Positions 9,914 to 22,556 of a DNA stretch of 64,000 nucleotides are shown piece by piece. The translations under genes and the position numbers were made by a program. How positions within the stretch are numbered: the first letter of the stretch is position 1; every line of letters begins with the position of its first letter. Source of the stretch: Ipomoea triloba (Eukaryota > Streptophyta > Magnoliopsida > Solanales > Convolvulaceae); NCBI RefSeq assembly GCF_003576645.1, contig NC_044924.1, positions 1,415,159-1,479,158 of the forward strand, written 5' to 3'. The notes under the pieces are model-generated. The model was not told the origin of the DNA and ran no database searches. It saw nothing but the letters and a program-made list of their open reading frames with translations.

Positions 9914-12900
9914 TTAAGATTGATTCTTTGGTTGATTAGACGATGAGTGGTGAAAGCTCCGCCGAGCATTTTCAAACCATTTACTAACCTGCACAATGTA
10001 TATTCAAGAGGTCATAACAGAATAGAATAGAAAAACAACAATAGGAGTTGAAAGAATAAAATGGAGTAGGTATCATTCAACCTGCTGGGCTGTCAGTCCT
10101 AATTCTGTGGCTAAACTTTCCTTGACTTCACGTTTTGGGTATTGATTTTCCTTGAAGGATTCAAAGAGTCTCTGCAAAATGCACCACCATCACAATAAGT
10201 ATTGAGACTAAGGCAAATTAAAACTTCTCTCACCATGTGTATGTGTATGTGTATGTGTGTGTAAGAGATTGTGTCGGAACATATTTGATTTCAGAATTTG
10301 AAGTCATAAGCCAAACCCTTGAATTACCTTGATCACATCTTCTCCATATCTTGATTTAGTATTTTTTTTACTACTTGAACCTTGTTCAGGCGTCACCGAA
10401 CCTTCAACCTTGAGCCTTTTTCGGCTTCTTCTCTCAGTGGTATGTTCAGTTTCACTCTGGTTGAAATTTGTATTCATCACACCCATTGCAGCCTGATCAG
10501 ATGACTTATGAGCAGCTTTGCGACTTCTATTCTTTCTTTTTGGAGCAGTACACCCATATTCTTCATCGCAATAATCAGAAGACGTACTTTGATGTGCTTC
10601 CTTCATATGTCAATGGATTACAAAGCAAAATAAGAACCACTACCATAGATTTCAGTTTAGGAAGGAAAATCTGACATTGCAAAAATTAAGAAAGCAAAAC
10701 ACACTGAAAAATGAACAAGTAAACAGAGGAAAGGACAGGAGCCTTTGGAAAAGCAATAAAGAGGAAATAATAAAACCAAAAAAGAATGTATTTACCAATA
10801 CCATATGTTCAAACGATAAATAGTAAATTCAGAAGATAAAACATATGAAACAGCAAAGTAAAAGGAAGATGGTTCAAAATTTTCTGGAGAGGGGTTATCA
10901 ATCATAGATTCAAAATTTATAGTAAAAAATTATGCACTCGTAGGAAAGAGAAACTCACATCATTCGACTTTTTGTAGTCCAATCCCTCCCCATATCTTTT
11001 CTGAGATACAAGATCATCATTGGACTGTTGGTATGATAATTCATCATTCAATGAGTGTTGCACCACTCCACCTATTTTAGTTTCTCCACATTGGTCTTGG
11101 CTAGGGGTCCTAGTATCATTAACTTCTGGACCAACATCCTCCGAGTCTGAGGTAAAATCGGAATTGGAACTTTCCTGCATCACCTGTGCATCATGGTCTG
11201 GAGCATCCGGATCATAATCATCATCTTCTGAGTCATCTGAAGGAAGCCCCGTGAGTTGATCATTATTGACAGGTGCTGCCAAATCATCAGATGCAGAAAA
11301 ATAATCAGATTCTTCAGAGGCTGATTCATCTCCTGAACCATTTTCCTCTACTTCCAGATGATCAGGGTTGTAGTCATCATCCTCAGAATCATCAGATGGT
11401 AATCCAGAAACATCATCCAACTTCTTTCCTGATACAACACTGGCAGCCTCCTCTGGGAACACCTTCTGCACACACCAAAACAGCTTGGTGAGCAGTTGGC
11501 AATAAAAAACAAAGCCAGGCGTTATCTAAAGAGTATGAAAGCCTGACCTCCCAACTGTCTGGAAGAGAGAGATTTGTTCCAAGAAGATCATTAAGTAAGA
11601 CAAAGCAATCTAATTTGCAAACACATCCAGGGCAGAGCCAGACTTCATCACCTGGTGGAACTGTATGTACAACAAGGAAAGGTAAATCATATATATGCAT
11701 ATAAATACATAAAGATATTCAAGACTAAAGACATTTTTTAACACTTTGGGACTTTACTGTCTTCTTTCAACAAAGGCGGCTCCAAACAGAATTGGTGAAA
11801 TCCGCGTTCACAAGCACCATCACAAAGGATAATATCATTATCAGCTGGCAAATCCTTAGAACCACACTTCGCACAGAATATCTGCTAATAAACAACATCT
11901 TTAAACTATCTCAACATATCAAGGTGCAGTATGATGGTAATAGATGAAAACAAGATTCAACTACAACACAATGTTAATGTGCATGTATCAACAAAATTCT
12001 CCTACATCTTCACTGTCAATCAGTCCTTTGGAGTCAAATGAAGATTCTGGAAGCCTTCCATGAGCAAGCATCATATCAATGCGTTGAAATAAATCTCTGA
12101 TTTTCAATTTGTAAGTGAAAATCCCAGATTTTGCACGTTGCAGCTCCTTCTCAGGCTTTATTTTTTCTATGCTGCAAATGTATAGAAGAACATTAGACCG
12201 ATGTGAAATGATTGACAACAAAAAGTGGAGTTCAAACCATTCCCTTGGGAGGGGGCATAGTTGGTGAAAGTATCAATAAATATGTATTGGAGGACCAGAC
12301 ATCTAAGCTGGAAAACTGAGGAGCCCATTTCAAACAAAAAAAAGAGGGCATATGGCTTGTCTTTATGAATACGAAGGTAAAGATAATAACAATAAACTTT
12401 AGGGAGGTCTGTCCCTGGCTCCTTGCAAGTATCTATAAGGGTGTGTTTGGAAACACGGAAAATGATTAGTGTTTGGCTAGAAGGGGAAAATGGAAGTCAA
12501 TGGAAAATAGGGGTGTGGTCAATGGAAAATAGAGGAGATTTTCTGGAAAATGACTTTTCCTTTTCTTTGGGAGAAGTCATTTTCCGTTTGCAACAATAGA
12601 CCAGCCAATCACCCGCCGCCACCACCACCCACTACCACCCCACCCCTACCCACCCAAACCACCACCACCACCACCACCATCATTGTATATTTTAAATATT
12701 TAAAATTAAAAATAATTATGCTCATTTTCCAGAAAATGAACCAAACACACCAAGCCATGCAACCAAACACACTGGAGAACAAGTTTCTGGAAAATGAGTC
12801 ATTTTCTAGAAATCATTTTCCTGCTTTCCAAACGGACCCTAAATTGAAAATGCTAAACAGGATAGAAACCTAGACTGGCTCTTTTTCTTATTTTCCACGC

Positions 12901-14139
12901 TGCCAAGAGCATCTTAGTAGATGTGATTGAGCCAGTCAACGAAGCTATACCTATAAGCTAAGGCAGAGTGGTGGACCATCATCAGACCTTAAATTAATAA
13001 AGCTAAGAATTTTCTTAACTTCCCTCCATTGAATTTTTTGAAATCATCAATTCTTAATGCTTGCTTATATGCATTTAGTAATAATAATTATAGAGAAATG
13101 GGAGAATTAGAACCGGCACTCTCAGCAAGAACATCAACCTATGATATTAAAGACTGCAGCAGCAACCTTCCACCTGAGCATGGGGAGAGAAAGGGTGCAG
13201 CACAAACCTTTTTCCTTTCCATCCTTCACCAGAGTAAGCATCAATTAAATTTTGCTCATATTTTATTCGGTGTAGTAAATATCTCAGCTTGGTCCTTATA
13301 CTTGAGAATTCATTAACAGCATTTTGTTTCTTCTGCTTTTCCTTTCTCCTTGTTCTATTATTTCTACCGTCATCACTATCACCTGCAGCAGCATCATTTG
13401 GTATAGGAGATTCAGATTGTTTATGTGTTTTGGGGCGCAGAACTCTGGTAGTGTTTACATCTGTTCTGGAAGTAGATATACTCTCAGGGGGTCCTTTTTC
13501 TTCATGTTCTAGCTGTGCAGGACTTTTATTTGCATCTTTACATGTTCCTCTTAATCTGTGACCACGATTATGAGATTCGAAACCAGGTGGTTCTGCTGGG
13601 TCAGCTACAGAATATGCTCTCTCATTTTCAGGTGGAAATTCAACATTCTTAGATCTGAGATTCAATGTCAAATCTTCCAGGGGTGGCCTCAAAAACTTGT
13701 GTTTGGAAGGCATTTCAGCTTGTTTCTCATTATTTTCATTTCTCCGCATCAATGTTCCACTAGGATTTCCAATTGCATATGTGTGAGTTTCTTTTAACTG
13801 CTGAGGGCAAAGATTTCCTGTGACCTTGTTGGGTAGCTGAGAAGAATATCCAACTGTTGAATTTGCTGTCTCAAATCCAGGTGGCAATGTCATCTCCCCA
13901 ACATCAGAATTTACATCACAATTTTCTAGCTCTGGTTTCTTGTGCTGTTGATTAGAATCCATAGCATCACGTTCAAGGGGCAATTCTATACGTGGGTTTG
14001 CTGAATAACCAACCAAAGAATTAGCTGCACCATTTTCATGTGGCAATTCTATCCGCTCCACCAGCTTGGCGTTTGCATTTTGATGATCATATTCAGTAGA
14101 ATTTGGTCCAAGGGATCCACAGTTTGAGTTTGTGGCCAT
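9914..14139 (-). CDS. HAT3.1: HAT3.1/PRHP-type PHD-finger homeodomain protein, 759 aa
   Basis: Proposed minus-strand exons: 14139-13208, 12171-12006, 11881-11758, 11660-11548, 11465-10959, 10600-10328, 10171-10082 and 9988-9914. All are GT-AG with matching phases. The conserved pre-PHD block includes [13 protein letters not shown] and [12 protein letters not shown]. The PHD finger spans about residues 367-425 with Cys369, Cys372, Cys386, Cys390, His395, Cys398, Cys417 and Cys420 (C4HC3). An acidic stretch follows with two copies of [12 protein letters not shown] and the family signature [13 protein letters not shown]. The homeodomain is near residues 690-748, with helix 3 reading [14 protein letters not shown]. 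The protein is probably nuclear, with PHD reading histone tails and the homeodomain binding DNA. I start at the first in-frame Met because a TAA lies 15 codons upstream. It ends only 12 residues after helix 3, shorter than relatives. Confidence 0.9.
12439..12839. mobile_element. Tourist-like (PIF/Harbinger) MITE in intron 1 of HAT3.1
   Basis: Inverted ends GGGTGTGTTTGG and CCAAACGGACCC are flanked on both sides by TAA (12436-12438 and 12840-12842), the usual target duplication of this superfamily. The 401-bp body shows further symmetry (GGAAAATG/CATTTTCC-type blocks) and carries an internal CCACC microsatellite at about 12612-12680. It has no transposase, so it is non-autonomous. Confidence 0.85.
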
Positions 14140-15300
14140 ATTATCTGAGTTAATCAATTCTTCACCACTTCCACTATCAGATTAACCAAACCACTATTTG
14201 ACAGTTTAAGCCCTTTCACCAAGTCCAATATCAGAACACTGGATGGAAGATTCCCCTAACCCACTGCAAATAGTATAGTGATAATCATATATTATTCCAG
14301 TTACTGCACTGGTTAGACTTCTTTTCTCTAATGCAGGCTGTTTTGGACTGAAGCATATCCCCAATCAACTGTTTCCCTGAAAGCTAGAGGAACCTCTATT
14401 GACATCTTTGGACATCTTAAGAGAAAACCTTAATAACAATCACATATACTGACCAAGCAAAAGCTTGTCTCCTAAACTGTATGTTAATCACCCATGCATA
14501 AGATATAATTCAGATGAAGCTGGAGGAACCATGGACCTGCAATTGTTATCAAATTCAGACCAAAAGAAATTCATATTATTCTGGCATGCACATTGGGTAC
14601 AACTAGTACACATTACTAAAGGTGAGTCTTGCTCCACCATAACCTGCATACCATGGTTAATAGACTACACTGGAAAAAAGCAACTAAACCGTGTACCTCA
14701 AGGATGACTTTTGCATATGTTATGCCAAATATCAAACTAACATAAACACGAGAGCAAACAATACAATATAATTCGAGAATAGCGTTTCCTACTCAAATTT
14801 TCAAGAACAATGCAGATATCAGAACAGCGAAAATAAAAAGACTAAGTAAGCATTCATTGCTAGACTTAATAGCAGCATTGGATGAAGCAAACGGAACACT
14901 TTTGAAACAGCAATATTTGCTAATTTTAAAGATGATTCTGCTAAACCTATTTAAAGTACATACAAATGAGGTGAAAATTCAATGTTTTCAATCTTATATC
15001 TATCCTGGAAACCTCTTTCAGCAGCCAAAAAGGATAATAAATTGCTTAAGATTTTTTTTTTTTTTTATTTAAATGCAAAGGTTACCTTATACACAGAAAT
15101 AAGGCCCTGAAATTTGAAGCTCACAGATGTAAAACCTCAATAATTGCAACTTCTTTCCTTTCCTTCGATGCAGGAGATCGGCAAAAGCCGCAGTTATGGC
15201 TGTAGATTTGCGTTGTCGAGAGCTTTTCTCGGAGCCGATAAAATAAAAGAGGATCTGAGAGTAGAGCGAGCTCGCAAGTTGCAAAGGGAAAGATGAGAGA
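14140..15300 (-). other. HAT3.1 upstream region, probable 5' leader with intron
   Basis: No coding sequence is seen. A plausible acceptor (TTTGCAG, minus strand) lies near 14265, about 125 bp before the ATG. The GC-richer stretch 15160-15300 looks like a first noncoding exon and promoter. A leader intron of about 0.9 kb would fit. Transcript data are needed to place the ends. Confidence 0.4.
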
Positions 15301-15844
15301 GAGAGGGATGGACTATGCGGGTCGGGTTGTATTGTTCCAAGTATTTTGTGCTCACCCCAATTAACCCATTTCCTAAGCCCGACTGAGAGGGGCTGGGGCC
15401 TGGAAGCCTGTTAGTAGGGGTCAGATAATGGGCCTATATGGCCAATTTTCTCTGTGCATTTTTTGTGCAATCTGTTCAAAAATTGTTCAAGCTTGAGAAG
15501 CCCAATCATATCCTGCATATATATTTCACAGAGCCCATTAACAAGAGAAAATATCAAGAAGGGGCCTACTATTTTCCATGGCTAGTGACTGCGGGGTTTA
15601 TTCAGTGCACACACTCGAGTAGTGACTACATATTTCTTTCATCGCTCAAAAAGGAGGCCTCCTATTTAAGATACAATCATTATATCATAGATTTTTTTTG
15701 TTTTTATTTTTTAATAATATCATAGATTTGTATGGCCCACCTTGCACACCATGTGCAATGTGGACGGTGGACCCTATCCAAATTATGTAACTGCAGGTTG
15801 TAGTTAACATATATCTAAGTATCTAACTTCAGTTAACAGATTAT

Positions 15845-16290
15845 GGGGGTGTTTGGCAACGGCTGATAGCTTATAGCTGATAGCTGGTTGGTTTAGCTAG
15901 TAGTTGATGGCTGATTGCGTTAACTGGTTTGACCAGCTGGTTGTATTAGCTGGTCATAAAAAACTGTTTGGCAAATTAGCTATTTACTAGTAGCTGATTG
16001 AATGTAAAATGACATTTAAGGGTATTATTATTATTATTATTATAAAATAACAAACAGACCACCCATTTAAAAGTAAATCCCATTGATTTTAAAGGATAAA
16101 ATAGTCAATATACCCATTGTTCCAAACCAGCTGATACAAAAAGCTACATTCATTAGCTTTTCAATTTTCAACTTATTGGCCCAATAAGCCATTTGCCAAA
16201 CACTTCAAAATAACTTATTGGTTGGTCAAAAAGCTCAACTTGGTCAAATAAGCTAAAATTTGGCTTATAAGCCAATAACCAAACACCCCC
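15845..16290. mobile_element. Tourist-like MITE, 446 bp
   Basis: The ends GGGGGTGTTTGGC and its complement CCAAACACCCCC form terminal inverted repeats, and inner blocks (GCTTATAGCTG versus TTGGCTTATAAGCC) extend the symmetry. The flanking trinucleotide TAT occurs on both sides (15842-15844 and 16291-16293), fitting a 3-bp target duplication. No coding capacity. Confidence 0.8.
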
Positions 16291-16471
16291 TATGTATACA
16301 TTCTAAGGTTGTTTTAAGTTATAATATATGAACTGTAAGTAAATAAAATGAAAGTGCATAATATATTAACTGCAAATACATAATTTATATCAGTGTTCAC
16401 AATGCACGTGATGAATCTTGGTCCATGATATAATGATTGTTCAAAATATTCAAACTTTACAGACTAGATGA

Positions 16472-16517
<46 letters not shown>

Positions 16518-16518
16518 T
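16472..16518. repeat. (ATT)n microsatellite
   Basis: About fifteen uninterrupted ATT units followed by a T-run. Likely length-polymorphic. Confidence 0.95.
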
Positions 16519-17084
16519 TTTGTGTGGAAATTCTATGTTGCTTCTTGCAACTGGTACAAACTCAACAATTTTTTACATTCACTCTTGGTTATCCCGATAA
16601 AATTAGCACCTCGAAATTTTGTTTATTAATTATTGATAATTTAAGTTAATTCCCAAACATTTAGTTTTTTTTTTTTTTTGTTTTTATTGAAGTCATAGCA
16701 AATTTTATATATTAAATAAAAGTTATGTATATCAAGGCAACTAATATATACAAAATCAATACATGGCTAAATGGCAAGAAAAACATCAGTAAAGTAACTA
16801 TGATTGCATTTTTCTACCACTATGATTCTATGATTCCCCTATTTACCCTAAAACATGTTTTTCATGTGATCACCGACAAAATCCTAAATTAGACTAATGA
16901 AAATTGTTGCAGAGGTGTGTAAAAGAATAAAAGATGTTATTAATGTCGAGAGTGTGTTTGGTTCATATTATCACATTTTCTTGTATAACATTTTACCAAA
17001 TTTCACGTTACCTTGGCTTAATTTATAAACTAGGTAGGATTCCTAGTATTAACCTCGTTATTCCGACATCTGGTCCATGAGAAA

Positions 17085-17172
17085 TAGTGACTTGTAGGAA
17101 TCGAACTCGGGTTAATTATTTTCCACAAATTAAAAAGAGCTTACTTGCCAGTTGAGCTACCCATTGGGCAAT
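17085..17172 (-). mobile_element. tRNA-derived SINE-like fragment
   Basis: Read on the minus strand, the sequence has an A-box-like GGGTAGCTCAACTGG and, about 45 bp on, a B-box-like GAGTTCGATTCC, the internal polymerase III promoter of tRNA-derived SINEs. It does not fold as a complete tRNA cloverleaf, so I prefer a SINE head to a tRNA gene. The 3' limit is not clear. Confidence 0.5.
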
Positions 17173-17728
17173 ACAAAAGGTACACACGTTTTTCATGCAA
17201 ATAAAAGGGCCAATTGTTTGGCCGGCAAAACAGCAATTATTATTAAACCACCTGAATGAATTAGCTGCTGATGATAATAATTTAGCTTTTCCGAGTTATG
17301 TGGTCGCAAGAGACATGTATAATACGTCCCATTTACACAAAAAGTTGAGATGTTGAAACATATAAATTACATTGATGACTATATAGTTCATAAAAAGTGA
17401 ATTTTATTTTGAAATATTTTTACAATTAAATTACAAAATATATTTTGTATTAGTTAATTAATCATTCAAAATAATTTTATCACATAAAATATTATAAATT
17501 TCACAATTAATATACAATTATAATTATGAATAGTAAAATATGAGCCTAGCAAGATGGCCTAAGTGAGAAAATTGACCAACAAATTGTTGGTCAAAAGTTC
17601 AAAACTATGGTCCGGTCCGAATATATGAAAAGACCAAACCACGGATTCTGTCTTTCAATTATATCATATAAACCAAGATTCACCTTATATTTATGTATCT
17701 TATACAAAATAATATTTAAATGGCAAAA

Positions 17729-18165
17729 ACTTGTGTGAGACCGTCTCACCATGAGTCGGGTCGGGTCGGACCATGATGTAAATGTAACACTTATGTGCAC
17801 AAATGTCATACTTATATGCTCAAATGTAATACTAATCAAGAATAACATTTGTGTTACTTATTAGGGTAAATGTAATACTTTTAAGGGAAAATACAATACT
17901 TTTACATTTCGATTTAAAAGTATTACATTTTTCCTCAAAAGTATTATATTTGCCCTTGTAAGTGAGAGACATTTGTCAACATTACTTATTATGAAAAATG
18001 TATTACTTTTTCTCTTATAAGTAACAAAAATCGTATTTTTTTTTAGTGTTATATTTGAGCATATAAGTGTGAGATTTGCACATATAAGTATGGCATTTGC
18101 ATGGTACTTTGACCCGACCTGATCCGTCTCACGAATAAGGATCCGTGAGACGGTCTCACACAAGT
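17729..18165. mobile_element. Non-autonomous inverted-repeat DNA element, 437 bp
   Basis: The left end ACTTGTGTGAGACCGTCTCA and right end TGAGACGGTCTCACACAAGT are almost perfect complements. Inside, GGTCGGGTCGG on the left mirrors CCCGACC on the right. The GAGACCGTCTC core is itself palindromic. No clear target duplication was seen, so the superfamily is not assigned. Confidence 0.75.
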
Positions 18166-19376
18166 GTGACCCAATTTAAATTATACATGTATAATTAACA
18201 TCATATCAAAAATTTAACTGATTATATGTATTATGTAAATAAATTTAAAGCACACAATATATTAATTACAGACACATAATATGTTAACTACAAACGCATA
18301 TTCCGTAATTAACACATTATGTGCCTATTGCTTAGCTACAGTTACATTAATCTATTATGTGCCTATAATTAACACATTATGTGTTAATAGTTAACAAAGT
18401 AAGTGTTTAAATGCATTTACATGCATATAATTTATTAACGGAATGCATATAATGTGTTAGCAACAGACATAATTTTTTTACTAAGATCTACGTTGCAATG
18501 AAACGGTCTAAATCAAGTAAATAGTTGGATAAAATCTGTCATAGTTACACTAGAAGGACCATTTAATCTGTTTTTTTTTTTTAATACTTTTTAGAGACAA
18601 TTATAGAACCACACAACTGTACGGTGTGAATGCGATAAACCTCGTGATGAACATCTGCAAAGGACGGTCGTTTGAAGTTTGAACAACGTTAGTACTACTA
18701 CAGTAGAGATTATTGGGGGTTGGCACTCCATAGTCATTGGGGGCATAAACCTTGTAGCTCTACGTTGGAGCTCTCGTTCCGTATACTCCGTACTCCCATT
18801 TCAACACAGCTGTTCCCTACACGTGCAATATAATTTTATTAGTGGAAACGCAAGGAAATTAAAAAAAAAAAAAAAAAAACAGTGCTCGAAACAAAAACAA
18901 TTTTCTGACCAAATAATAATTGGTCCATTCTTAGTGGTTCCACCTACATGAATACACGGGAGCCTGATAGCGGGGACGATGTTTCCTTGACGCCGGGGGA
19001 AGGCAATGGGAGAATCCCAAAATACCCCTTTCAAAATCACATCCTTCACGTGCAGATGGATGGATGGCATTTGCTCTAAATTCTAATCTAATCATGCATA
19101 TATATGCGGTACTGGCCTGGTCATACTTTTTGACTTTGAAATCAAACTTCCATATCAACAACCCCTACGAAGTTTCAATACTCCTTCCTCAATCCCACGT
19201 TTCCTCAACTTTCGCTACTATTCTAGGATTTTGAAGAGATCGATAAAGACTCTGTGTTTTTGGGTGCCATAGATCTTTAATCTTTTTTTTTCTTTTTTTT
19301 TTTTTGACATGAAAACAACTGTTTAATCCTCCTCTCATATCCTCAAATCAGTAATAGTCTTCTTTCTCTACCTCCT

Positions 19377-19492
19377 GGCCCACGTAACCCTTAGCCGAGG
19401 TTGAACCACAAAGAGTCAACAACGTATTCATTGAGACTTGATCTCATGATCACTCATATGGGAGAGTCACTACATGTCAGGGTGTTTGGCCT
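19377..19492 (-). mobile_element. tRNA-derived SINE-like fragment (decayed)
   Basis: The minus strand contains TAGTGACTCTCCCATATGAG and, downstream, GGTTCAACCTC, matching the layout of the better copy at 55553-55718. Order and spacing are disturbed, so it is an old or rearranged copy. Confidence 0.4.
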
Positions 19493-20465
19493 GATTTATT
19501 ATCTTAGTCGTTAGATAATAATGATTAATGATATAATTTATATTAAATGATTGGTATTGCATAAAATCCACCAAAAAATAAGGAAAAAAGAAACATTCTC
19601 ATTTTGTAAAATTAAAGCACTATTTTTTTCTTCAAATCAATCTTACTTCATGACATTTTCGTACAAACTCAATTTCCACAAAAAAAAGTCCCTACACACA
19701 ATTATTTGAGCGTTCATGTTGGGCCGACTCCATAAACCAACAACCACATTAACCTCTTCAATTCATTAACCACAATTAGCTCACAGCTACATAAATCCGG
19801 ATGAATTGAATGAGCTTCTAATTCGTGACGCTTCAAATTTTACTACTAGTAGACGTCACTAACCTCTCGGGACCTTACGGCCCCTCTCTCTCACCCAAAA
19901 AAAAAAAAAAAAAAAAGAAGTCGCCATATTCATTCAAGTAGGGTACACCTAACACCGTGGCCGGAGATCTAATCCTTGATAGTGAGTTAGTTGAAAAAGG
20001 AAAAAAAAGAGCATGCCATGCATTTATTTGAATTTAATGCTTGTAATTGGTTTCGAACATTGGATAGGCCTGAGGTGCGAAATGTTTGTTTCATGTATCA
20101 TTCCTTAGGCATAGTTGGGGTCAAGTGGCCACGGGGAGGCAGGGGACGATTGAGAAATGAAATTAATTTTGTTGGTGGACAAGAAAACCTAACTGTCGGT
20201 TAGAAATTCGAATTGTGTCCCTGTTTTATTTGCTCCGTCCGTGACTAAATAAATCGATCTATATATAGGGCTGCTGAACAATTATGATAAAAAAGGGTTT
20301 GTAAAATCCTACCTTGTTTATTATTATAGTCTAAAAAATAAATTTGGTCTATTTTGATTATTTTCTTAGTTTGAGACGGTCAGCTATTACCTATTGGCTC
20401 GGACTCGAGTTTGAGCCCGAATTTAACCGGTTTGATTTTAAATTCACGTTTCAATTAAAAATAAA

Positions 20466-20467
<2 letters not shown>

Positions 20468-20524
<57 letters not shown>
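20468..20524. repeat. (TA)n microsatellite
   Basis: About 28 uninterrupted TA units. Open frames reading Tyr-Ile repeats through it are artefacts. Confidence 0.97.
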
Positions 20525-20529
<5 letters not shown>

Positions 20530-21209
20530 GCTCGCGAGTGGCTCGCCTAAGATATTAGAACTCGAGCTCGAATTTGACCGAGCGGCTTGCCAGTTGCTCG
20601 GCTCATTTACACACGTAGGTTGAATGATAAATAAAGAGCAGAGGGAGGGACAAAGACAAAAGGCGAGCATAGTTAATAATAAGGTTAGTTACGTTGCTGG
20701 TGACACATTTTACCACATTTTACTAATACTCCAAAGCGTTTGCGTTTAGGCCTAATCAATATCCCAATTAGGCGACACACAAGTTAAACCGGCCAGCTAA
20801 TCTTAGTTTTTGTGTTTGAACAATTATGTTGGGGTGTTATCATCATCATCATATATGTTGTGATGGACTTACCTATCGTGACTCATGAGGTTGACGTTTT
20901 CATAACCAAATGCATGCATAGCATCAGCTATTATAATTGGAGTTCGGTTAGAAAAGGTAACCATTCCAACATCACCCATTTTTGCTTTAACATCTAAGAT
21001 GACAAGAATCGCTTTGCCATGTCCCATTTCTCCCTTTTGGATATACTTTCTTGATAAGTCACCTTCCTCGACCCTTCTCTTTTCCATTTAAACCTAACCA
21101 AGAAAACAAAGTTAAAGTTGCAGACATGGTCTGCTTCTTTAATTTTATCGATCTCCCCCTCTCTCTTATTTGGATTCCATCTTCTTTTATTCCCATTCGT
21201 CCGTATTAT

Positions 21210-21690
21210 TTTGACTGTTGAAAATTGCATAATTGAGTATATGTAAAAGACTAAAAGCAGTGTAATTTTTTGTTCCTTTTTCTGGATGACATGGGAAGCC
21301 CATAATCACTACTTGAGAGTATGTATTGGTAAATTTTTTAAGGAGACCCTACACGATGAGCTTGAATTCACTGAAAAGGTATTAACAAGAATAGAACTCG
21401 TGACTTTTATGTACAACAATCATACTTCACATACATACTAATGTACAAGACTTTGACTGTTTAAAAAATGCATTATTGTGTATGTTAAAGCAGTGTAATG
21501 CAGGAAATCTGCAACCAATACTTGAAGGCGTGTATTGGTAATAAAATTCTCAAACATGAGAGATAAACCACACTATGAAGACCATATGCAATGGTTGTGC
21601 TCGATTGAAAGGGTGCTAACAAGAATACAACTTGTGATATTTTAGTACAAATTAAAATTAATGTTTCATTGTTCATACATGTACTCCACA
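21210..21690. repeat. Diverged tandem duplication, two units of about 240 bp
   Basis: Unit 1 (about 21210-21452) and unit 2 (about 21453-21690) share ordered blocks: TTTGACTGTT, AAAGCAGTGTAAT, a TACTTGA...GTATTGGTAA block, and TAACAAGAATA near the end of each. Many substitutions and small indels separate them, so the event is old. Confidence 0.7.
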
Positions 21691-22270
21691 TTTTAATGTA
21701 TGGTTTAGGTTGAATTGTATAAAACCCTTTGAATTGTTATGGATAGTGTTAAATTACCTCTCGAATTTGACTTGCCGGCCAGTCTCCGTTCAAAAGCTCA
21801 ATATACGTTATTAAAGTATACAAAGTAGTTAGGCAAGTTTAATTTCTAGTGCAATATTCAACGCGAAGTGTTACAAATTCAATCGGGTCATTACCGTCCA
21901 CATACGTGTGTCAACTATCATATACTCTGTATTTTTAGAGCTTCCGTGAAATATGAGTAATATTCATAAAAGGAAATATTAACTACCATATCGATAGTAT
22001 TAAACTATTAATTGTACTAAACATTATCCGCACTTATATATTTTTCTTATGTGTGGTGCATTGGTGCATTTTTGAACATCGTATGATGTATTTTTGCATA
22101 CATAATGGTGAATCTGCACCGGTTACAAAGGAAATATTGTCCGCATTTGAACTAATATCTATATATATTATCGGTGCAAGTTTGTCGTAGGAGTGGTTGC
22201 CAAAAGAATGAAATACGGAGTAACATTTTTTACCTCTATGTGTGAATATCAATATATCACAGACGTTGGA

Positions 22271-22556
22271 ATTAATGACCGATTTGGCCTTTTAATTATA
22301 GCAAAATTATCGATTTGATCCTTGATTATAATTATTATCAAATTAAGTCCTCAACTTTAAAATTTTTACCCAATTCCATCCTCCTGTCAATTTGAGGCGT
22401 AAAATGATAGTCAATTTGAGTCGTAGGATGATAACAGATGAAGAAATTGGGTACAATTTTTTTAAGTTGAAGATTTAATTTGATAAGAATAATAGTCAAT
22501 GATTAAATTAATAATTTTGTTAATTGTTGTAGTCAAAGAATCAAATTGTCCATTAA
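22271..22556. mobile_element. Fold-back MITE-like element with long inverted arms
   Basis: The two halves are imperfect inverted repeats over about 120 bp each. Examples are TATCAAATTAAGTCCTCAAC on the left against GAAGATTTAATTTGATAAG on the right, and TACCCAATT against AATTGGGTA nearer the centre. The centre is GC-richer and short. It has no coding capacity, and the transcript would fold into a long hairpin. Confidence 0.75.

Noticed and set aside
13289..13561. Plus-strand open frames opposite HAT3.1 exon 1
   Set aside because: They overlap a well-supported coding exon on the minus strand and have low-complexity Phe/Leu/Ser composition.
17085..17172. Possible tRNA gene on the minus strand
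   Set aside because: A-box and B-box are present, but acceptor and anticodon stems do not pair convincingly; a SINE head is more likely.
20344..20670. Open frames on both strands reading Tyr-Ile repeats
   Set aside because: They are translations of the (TA)n microsatellite at 20468-20524; the non-repeat parts match no family.
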